From Nocardia nova SH22a (GTDB lineage: Bacteria; Actinomycetota; Actinomycetes; Mycobacteriales; Mycobacteriaceae): a stretch of 64,000 bases of DNA. Positions 59,331 to 64,000 of the stretch are shown here, in pieces. Each line of letters begins with the position of its first letter. Position 1 is the first letter of the stretch. The notes under the pieces are model-generated. The model saw nothing but the letters and a program-made list of their open reading frames with translations, was not told the origin of the DNA and searched no databases. A program made the position numbers and the translations under genes. The stretch is from the NCBI RefSeq assembly GCF_000523235.1, contig NZ_CP006850.1:5642001-5706000 (forward strand), given 5' to 3'.

Positions 59331-60123
59331 AGCCTCCGGCTCGATGTCGGAAATGCTCGACCTCACCGGCGAAGTGGCGCTGGTGACCGGCGCGGGGCGC
59401 GGAGTCGGTGCGACCACAGCGCAATTCCTTGCTGCGCAAGGCGCCGCGGTGGCAGTCAACGACTTCCACCTCGAGCGCGCGCAAGCCGTCGCCGCACAGA
59501 TCACCGCCGAAGGCGGCACCGCGATCGCCGTCGGCGCAGACATCACCGAATACGAACAGGTCCAGGCCGCCGCCGACCTCATCTCCGAGCAACTGGGCTG
59601 GACCTCGATCCTGGTCAACAATGCCGGTAACGCGGGCGCGGAACCTGCTGCGAACCAGCCGTTCTGGGAGTCTGGCCCCGAGCAGTGGGCTCCTTTTCTT
59701 CAGGTGAATCTGTACGGCGTTCTCGCATGTTGCCGCGCGGTCGTCCCCGGGATGATCTCCGCCCGTCACGGCCGGATCATCACCGTCGTCAGCGATGCCG
59801 GGCGCGTCGGTGCGGCGGGACTCGAGGCGTACGGCGCAGCCAAAGCCGGAGCCGCCGGGCTCATGCGATCGCTGGCACACAGCCTCGGCCGCTTCGGCAT
59901 CACCGCCAACAGTGTGGCGCTCGGCATCACCCGCACCCCGGCCATGGACGCGGTACTCGCCGATGCGGATCTGGTCGCCCGAGTCCTGTCCCGGTACCCC
60001 TTGCGCCGGGTGGGCGAACCGGCTGACGCGGCGGCCATGATCAGCTTCCTCGCCTCCGGCGCCGGAGGCTGGATCACCGGGCAAACCTATCCCGTCAACG
60101 GAGGATTCAGTGTCACCCGATAA
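59323..60123 (+). CDS. Short-chain dehydrogenase
   Basis: 266 residues from ATG 59323, overlapping the synthetase by eight bases. NAD loop LVTGAGRGVGATTAQFLAAQ, LVNNAGNAGA, VVSDAGRVGAAGLEAYGAAK (Ser and YxxxK), and the C-terminal GGWITGQTYPVNGG of FabG-like members. It probably oxidises a hydroxyacyl-CoA or a ring hydroxyl in the same route as the synthetase and crotonase around it. Confidence 0.9.
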   Translation: MSEASGSMSEMLDLTGEVALVTGAGRGVGATTAQFLAAQGAAVAVNDFHLERAQAVAAQITAEGGTAIAVGADITEYEQVQAAADLISEQLGWTSILVNNAGNAGAEPAANQPFWESGPEQWAPFLQVNLYGVLACCRAVVPGMISARHGRIITVVSDAGRVGAAGLEAYGAAKAGAAGLMRSLAHSLGRFGITANSVALGITRTPAMDAVLADADLVARVLSRYPLRRVGEPADAAAMISFLASGAGGWITGQTYPVNGGFSVTR

Positions 60124-60928
60124 CGAAAGCATCTACCCGCCAACAGAACTCGGCGAGGCGACGCACGAGGCGATCCGCACCGAAGTGGTCGAGAAACATA
60201 TCCTGATCATCACCATCGACCGGCCGGAACGCCGCAATGCCTTCGACGGCGCGACCGCTCGTGCCATGGAAACGACGATCGACGAGTTCGAGGCCGACGA
60301 CTCCCTGCGCGTCGCAATCCTCACCGGCTCCGACGTCGTGTTCTCCGCCGGACAGGATCTCATCGCCGCCGCCGGCGGCGATATGGCCACCACCGAGCGA
60401 CGCGGCGGATTCGGCATCATGGCCCAGCCACCGGCCAAACCTCTCATCGCCGCCGTCGAGGGCCACGCGCTCGCGGGCGGGCTGGAGCTGTGCCTGGCCT
60501 GCGATCTGATCGTGTCCTCGCGGACCGCGTCGATGGGCCTGCCCGAGGCCGCCCGGTCACTGGTGGCGGTCGGCGGTGGATGCTTCCGGCTACCCAAGCG
60601 CATTCCCTACCACCTGGCCATGGAACTGATTTTGACCGGTAAACCCTGGCCCGCAACACATTTCGCCGACCTCGGCTTGGTCAACAGGCTCACCGAACCC
60701 GGTCACGCCCTGGCCGGCGCGCTCGAACTCGCCCGTGCCATCGTCGCAGCCGGGCCGCTGGCCGTGCGCGCGAGCAAACAGATCGCGATGCACGCCCACG
60801 ACTGGACCGACGACGAGGCCTGGCGCAAACAATGGGAATACGCCTCCGCGATCACCGATTCCGAGGATCTGCGAGAAGGTCTGCGAGCCTTCGCCGAGAA
60901 ACGCACCCCGGTATGGAAAGGACGCTGA
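60110..60928 (+). CDS. Enoyl-CoA hydratase/isomerase (crotonase) family protein
   Basis: 272 residues from GTG 60110, six bases after GGAGG and overlapping the SDR by 14 bases. Signatures: DRPERRNAFDGATARAM, VFSAGQDLIAAAGG, PLIAAVEGHALAGGLELCLA and GLPEAARSLVAVGGG, ending FAEKRTPVWKGR. It is related to the crotonase at 49699 but not a recent copy. The N-terminus is about 20 residues longer than usual (NESIYPPTELGEATHE). It works on an enoyl-CoA made from the product of the synthetase. Confidence 0.9.
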   Translation: MSPDNESIYPPTELGEATHEAIRTEVVEKHILIITIDRPERRNAFDGATARAMETTIDEFEADDSLRVAILTGSDVVFSAGQDLIAAAGGDMATTERRGGFGIMAQPPAKPLIAAVEGHALAGGLELCLACDLIVSSRTASMGLPEAARSLVAVGGGCFRLPKRIPYHLAMELILTGKPWPATHFADLGLVNRLTEPGHALAGALELARAIVAAGPLAVRASKQIAMHAHDWTDDEAWRKQWEYASAITDSEDLREGLRAFAEKRTPVWKGR

Positions 60929-60929
60929 C

Positions 60930-61847
60930 ATGCTGATCGAACCCACCCTCACCAGCACCCTGCTCGCGGGACAGGTCGCCCTCGTGACAGGCGGATCGCG
61001 CGGGATCGGGGGCGCCACCTCGGCACTGCTGGCCGCCAACGGCGCCGAAGTCGTTGTCGCCGACGTCGACAAGGCCAAAGCCGATCAGACCGTGACCGAG
61101 ATCAACGACAACTACGGGCCCGGCACCGCGACCGCCGTTGCCACCGACCTCGTCCAGCCGGGGGCGTGCGACGCACTGGTCGAGCAGACCCTCGCGCATT
61201 ACGGCAGCTTGGACATCGTGGTCAACAACGCCGGTTATGCCTGGGACGGCCGCGTCCACGCGATGTCGGACGAGCAATTCCAGGCGATGCTGGACATCCA
61301 CCTGGTCGTCCCGTTCCGGCTGGCGCGCGCCTGCGCACCGGTCTTCCGTGCCGCGGCGCGATCCGACGCGGCCGAAGGCGTTGTCCGCCATCGCAAAACG
61401 GTGATGGTCTCCTCGATGGCCGGTCTGATCGGCCTGGACGGCGCGGCCAACTACGCGTCGGCCAAGGCCGGGGTTCTCGGCCTGATGCGCAGCCTGGCCC
61501 AGGAATGGGGATCGCTGAACGTCAACGTCAACGCCGTCGCCTTCGGCATCATCCAAACCCGTTTCGGCCAGCCGCAATCCGAACGGGAGGTCATCCACAC
61601 CGGCGGTCGCACCATCCAGGTCGGGATGCCCGCCAAACAGGCGCAGCGGCTCGGTGTCACCGTCGATCCCGACCACCCGCCGACCGAGGCCGAGATCTAT
61701 GCCTCGAAGCCGTTGCCGTTCGTCTCCCTCGGCCGCACCGGAACCATCACCGAGGCCGCCGACGCCATCTTCTGGCTGTGCTCACCACTGTCGAATTACG
61801 TAACCGGCCAGGTGATTCCGATCAACGGCGGTTCGCGCGCGGGCTGA
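60930..61847 (+). CDS. Short-chain dehydrogenase, long FabG-like form
   Basis: 305 residues from ATG 60930, one base after the crotonase stop. NAD loop LVTGGSRGIGGATSALLAAN, IVVNNAGYAWDGRVHAMSDE, VSSMAGLIGLDGAANYASAK, ending YVTGQVIPINGG. An insertion near residues 205-250 (QPQSEREVIHTGGRTIQVGM) lengthens it; this variant occurs in hydroxyacyl-CoA dehydrogenases of cyclic acid degradation. It is the last gene of the unit, followed directly by an inverted repeat. Confidence 0.9.
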   Translation: MLIEPTLTSTLLAGQVALVTGGSRGIGGATSALLAANGAEVVVADVDKAKADQTVTEINDNYGPGTATAVATDLVQPGACDALVEQTLAHYGSLDIVVNNAGYAWDGRVHAMSDEQFQAMLDIHLVVPFRLARACAPVFRAAARSDAAEGVVRHRKTVMVSSMAGLIGLDGAANYASAKAGVLGLMRSLAQEWGSLNVNVNAVAFGIIQTRFGQPQSEREVIHTGGRTIQVGMPAKQAQRLGVTVDPDHPPTEAEIYASKPLPFVSLGRTGTITEAADAIFWLCSPLSNYVTGQVIPINGGSRAG

Positions 61848-61848
61848 G

Positions 61849-61882
61849 CATTCGACAAGGTCGAATCCGTCCTTGTCGAATG
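61849..61882 (+). promoter_or_regulatory. Inverted repeat acting as terminator and/or TetR operator
   Basis: CATTCGACAAGG (61849-61860), ten bases, CCTTGTCGAATG (61871-61882): a perfect 12-base inverted repeat two bases after the operon stop. Inside it ATTCGA-N5-TCGAAT (61850-61866) forms a second, nested palindrome. It could end the operon as a hairpin and also be the site for the TetR encoded 30 bases downstream. Confidence 0.6.
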
Positions 61883-61912
61883 GTCAGCAACTGGGGTGCT
61901 ACGGTTTTTCTC

Positions 61913-62596
61913 ATGGCGGCTCGCACGGACAGGTCGGCGCAACAGCCCGCAGGCAATCCTGTCGGCCGTGCGCGCCGCACCCAGCAGGAACGCACCGCTC
62001 AGGCAGAGCGGGCACTGCTCGACGCCGCGGAGGAGTTGTTCTCCCGACGCGGTGTCGATCAGACCTCGCTGGCCGATGTGGGCCAGCTCGCCGGATACAG
62101 TCGCGGGCTGGTCAACCACCATTTCGGCAGCAAATCCACACTCGTCGACGAACTCGCCCGGCGCATCCAGTCCCAGTTCGTCAGCGACACCAAAGCCGCG
62201 CTGGATGCGGCCCGCGCCGAGGTCGACGCCGTCGAAGTGCTGGCGAATCTGGTGGCGGAATATCTGGCCGCGATCGCACGGCACGAACAGACCGGCCGGG
62301 CGTTCTTCGTCATGTGGGGCGCGTCGATACCGTCCGAGGCAGCGCTGCGTCCCGTCTTCGCCACCGACGACGCGAACTTTCGCGAGGGCGTCGAGGCCAT
62401 CCTGCGATCCGGTCAGGATGACGGAAGTGTCGACTCGGACGTCGACCCGGCATCCAGCGCGGTCACGGTGATCGGCATGCTGCGCGGCATCGCGGCACAA
62501 TACCTGATCGCCCCGGAATCGATCGACCTCGACGCAGCGACCCGGGCCACCCGGCAAATCCTCCGGCGCAGCCTGGGACCGGCGCACCGGCCGTAA
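61913..62596 (+). CDS. TetR-family regulator
   Basis: 227 residues from ATG 61913; ATG 61880, inside the inverted repeat, is in frame and would add 11 residues. Neither has a clear ribosome site. Helix-turn-helix RALLDAAEELFSRRGVDQTS with DVGQLAGYSRGLVNHHFGSK. The recognition helix end GLVNHHFGSK is typical of TetR proteins found beside CoA-dependent degradation genes. It is the likely repressor of the 57.8-61.8 kb unit or of itself through the repeat at 61849. Confidence 0.87.
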   Translation: MAARTDRSAQQPAGNPVGRARRTQQERTAQAERALLDAAEELFSRRGVDQTSLADVGQLAGYSRGLVNHHFGSKSTLVDELARRIQSQFVSDTKAALDAARAEVDAVEVLANLVAEYLAAIARHEQTGRAFFVMWGASIPSEAALRPVFATDDANFREGVEAILRSGQDDGSVDSDVDPASSAVTVIGMLRGIAAQYLIAPESIDLDAATRATRQILRRSLGPAHRP

Positions 62597-62743
62597 CTGT
62601 CCGCGATTCGAACGCAGATCGCGCAACAGTGGCGCGTCGGCGTGGGGCGGACGACCCCACCGTGTAACTCCTGATATGTGTGCCCGGAAACGGCCCACCG
62701 AAACTGTTTGGCAGAGAGCACTTTTGGACAGCCATTCCAGTCC

Positions 62744-62760
62744 GCGGGGACCGGCCCCGC
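62744..62760 (-). terminator. Hairpin after the thiolase-like gene
   Basis: GCGGGG (62744-62749), loop ACCGG, CCCCGC (62755-62760), seven bases beyond the stop of the minus-strand gene at 62768. A second, weaker hairpin lies at 62602-62623 after the convergent TetR gene. Confidence 0.5.
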
Positions 62761-62767
62761 AGCTCGA

Positions 62768-63907
62768 TCACTCGCGGGCGAGGACGTGCACGGCGCACAC
62801 CGCGCCGACCCCCACCATGTGGGCGAGCCCGATCCGGGCGCCGGCGTGCTGCCGATCGCCGGCCTCACCCCGCAGCTGAGTGGTCAGCTCGGCGATCTGG
62901 CCGACGCCGGTCGGCCCGATCGGGTGTCCCATCGACAACAGACCGCCGGAGGTGTTCACCGCGACCCGGCCGCCGATGTCGAATTCCCCCGCCGACAGCG
63001 CCGCGGCAGCTTGTCCGGTCTTGCACGCCCCCATCGCCTCCACATACAGCAACTCCTCGATGGTGAACGCATCGTGCAGTTCGATCAGATCCACGTCGCC
63101 GATTGCCAGACCCGCCGCGGCAAGTGCCTGGGCCGTGGTCTCGGCAGTGAGGGCGGCATCGAAATTCTCCGTGCCGTAATACGTTTCCGACCTCAGCGCG
63201 GAGGATCGCACCCGTACGGCCCGATCACGGTTCAATCCCAGCTCGTCGATCGCGCGGTCGGATACGACGATCGCCGCCGCGGCGCCCTCACCGATCGGGC
63301 AACACTGCAACCGAGTCAGTACACCGCTGATATTCGGCGAGGCGAGCACCTCGTCGAGGGTCCGGCCCGCAGGACGCTGGGCGTACGGATTCGACGCCGC
63401 GTTGCGACTGTTCTTCACCGCTACCTGCGCGATCTGCTGCGGGGTGGCGCCTGCCTCATACATGTACCGCGAGGCCAGCAGCGCGAAATGAGTGGCCGGG
63501 TTCATGCGGTTGCCGACCAGATCCTCCACCCCCGCCGCCCGCGCCGGCATGGTGAAGTTCAACGGCTTGTCCACGCCAACGGCAATCGCCACGTCGTGCA
63601 CCCCCGCGGCCACATCGAGAAAGGCCTGACGGAATGCACTCGACCCCGATGCCGAGGCATTCTCGATCTGCATCATCGGAATACCCGTCGCACCGAGATG
63701 CCGATACATCAGCCGCGACAACGCCATCGAGGTCGTAGCTGTACCGGTATACGCGGTCTCCACCTGATCCCAGCGCATACCGGCGTCGGCCAAAGCCGCC
63801 CGGACCGCGGTGAGCCCGAGTTCCGTATACGGTGTCCGGCTGGGTTTGCGATACGGATGCAGGCCGACGCCGACCACCCACGCCGGCCGCAATTCCGAGT
63901 TGCTCAC
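62768..63907 (-). CDS. Thiolase-like protein with Ser in place of the nucleophilic Cys
   Basis: 379 residues from GTG 63907, which overlaps the upstream stop (GTGA). The thiolase fold is clear: GVGLHPYRKPSRTPYTELGL, EAMGACKTGQAAAALSAGEF, NTSGGLLSMGHPIGPTGVGQ (His kept) and GVGAVCAVHVLARE (second Cys kept). At the nucleophile, where thiolases have ENACASG, it reads ENASASGSSAF. Such SCP-x/Ltp-like proteins without the Cys are candidates for retro-aldol rather than thiolytic cleavage. The gene ahead of it probably encodes a DUF35 partner. Confidence 0.88.
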   Translation of the reverse strand: MSNSELRPAWVVGVGLHPYRKPSRTPYTELGLTAVRAALADAGMRWDQVETAYTGTATTSMALSRLMYRHLGATGIPMMQIENASASGSSAFRQAFLDVAAGVHDVAIAVGVDKPLNFTMPARAAGVEDLVGNRMNPATHFALLASRYMYEAGATPQQIAQVAVKNSRNAASNPYAQRPAGRTLDEVLASPNISGVLTRLQCCPIGEGAAAAIVVSDRAIDELGLNRDRAVRVRSSALRSETYYGTENFDAALTAETTAQALAAAGLAIGDVDLIELHDAFTIEELLYVEAMGACKTGQAAAALSAGEFDIGGRVAVNTSGGLLSMGHPIGPTGVGQIAELTTQLRGEAGDRQHAGARIGLAHMVGVGAVCAVHVLARE

Positions 63908-64000
63908 GAGCGAACCTCCCCGGCCGCCGCGACGACCTCGAATGCCGGTTCGACGATCTCGTTCTGCGAATCGCCGCGCTCGACCACCTGCCAGCGCGCC
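63904..64000 (-). CDS. C-terminal end of a probable DUF35 OB-fold protein (runs off the window)
   Basis: Only the last 31 codons are inside the window: ARWQVVERGDSQ, then NEIVEPAFEVVAAAGEVRS, ending at TGA 63904-63906. The stop overlaps the thiolase-like start (GTGA). The placement before a thiolase-like gene and the basic-Trp end of what looks like an OB-fold strand suggest DUF35, as at 51672. The sequence alone is too short to prove it. Confidence 0.5.
   Translation of the reverse strand, partial: ARWQVVERGDSQNEIVEPAFEVVAAAGEVRS

Overview
The window is high-GC DNA with short intergenic gaps, many ATGA/GTGA start-stop overlaps, and a complete yrbE-mce operon. It also carries nine TetR-type regulators and many CoA-dependent and flavin-dependent catabolic enzymes. 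This points to a mycolic-acid actinomycete (Mycobacteriales), most like Nocardia, with Rhodococcus or Gordonia as alternatives. The genus is inferred from gene content only. I see no rRNA, tRNA, CRISPR array or intact mobile element.

Layout, left to right. 1-2.4 kb: the end of an M20 amidohydrolase with a strong terminator, then a decayed stretch holding a frameshifted Tn3-family transposase fragment and a frameshifted alkylsulfatase C-terminus. 2.4-7.5 kb: two paralogous alpha/beta hydrolases, an AraC-type regulator, a DUF3533-like membrane protein and a TetR regulator. 7.5-14.3 kb: two ABC1/UbiB-like kinases of equal length flank a TetR regulator, a flavin/2Fe-2S reductase and a PF10118 protein with paired ExxH motifs; two small proteins follow. 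14.4-20.2 kb: a flavin monooxygenase that lacks its N-terminal FAD loop and lies head-to-head with a TetR gene, then a hydrolase, a secreted seven-repeat Vgb-like propeller, a ketopantoate-reductase-like protein and a TetR regulator.

20.3-28.5 kb (minus strand): an eight-gene operon with two related SDRs, a third SDR, an alpha/beta hydrolase, an EthA/MymA-like Baeyer-Villiger monooxygenase, a cytochrome P450, a 68-residue Cys-rich protein and an acyl-CoA synthetase. 28.6-37.3 kb (minus strand): yrbEA-yrbEB-mceA-F plus an Mce-associated protein, a lipid or sterol importer. 37.9-46.1 kb: a TetR regulator, a START-like protein, and a cluster made of a hydrolase, an MhpA-like hydroxylase, an IclR regulator, an FAH hydrolase, a DUF3500 protein and two coupled TetR regulators. 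46.2-49.6 kb: a second Baeyer-Villiger-type monooxygenase, an orphan protein and a TetR regulator. 49.7-64 kb: CoA-dependent catabolism. It holds two crotonases, two thiolase-like proteins without the nucleophilic Cys, DUF35 partners, a fused two-domain class III CoA transferase, a nitronate-monooxygenase-like protein, a PucR-type regulator, an acyl-CoA synthetase and three SDRs.

Together the genes suggest uptake of a hydrophobic polycyclic or terpenoid substrate by Mce, oxygenation by P450, BVMO and FMO enzymes, lactone or ester hydrolysis, CoA activation, and retro-aldol or beta-oxidation-type shortening. The substrate is not identifiable from sequence.

The most notable result is two regulatory motifs that recur in this window. 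One, GGACCG-N2-GGTAT-N3-NTACC, lies upstream of a TetR gene, between that gene and the mce operon, and in front of the BVMO/P450 operon. The other, TGTAGGTAC-N7-TANNNT, lies in the same orientation and spacing before mce, before the hydrolase/MhpA-like pair and before the second monooxygenase. Both would tie uptake to oxidation under shared control.
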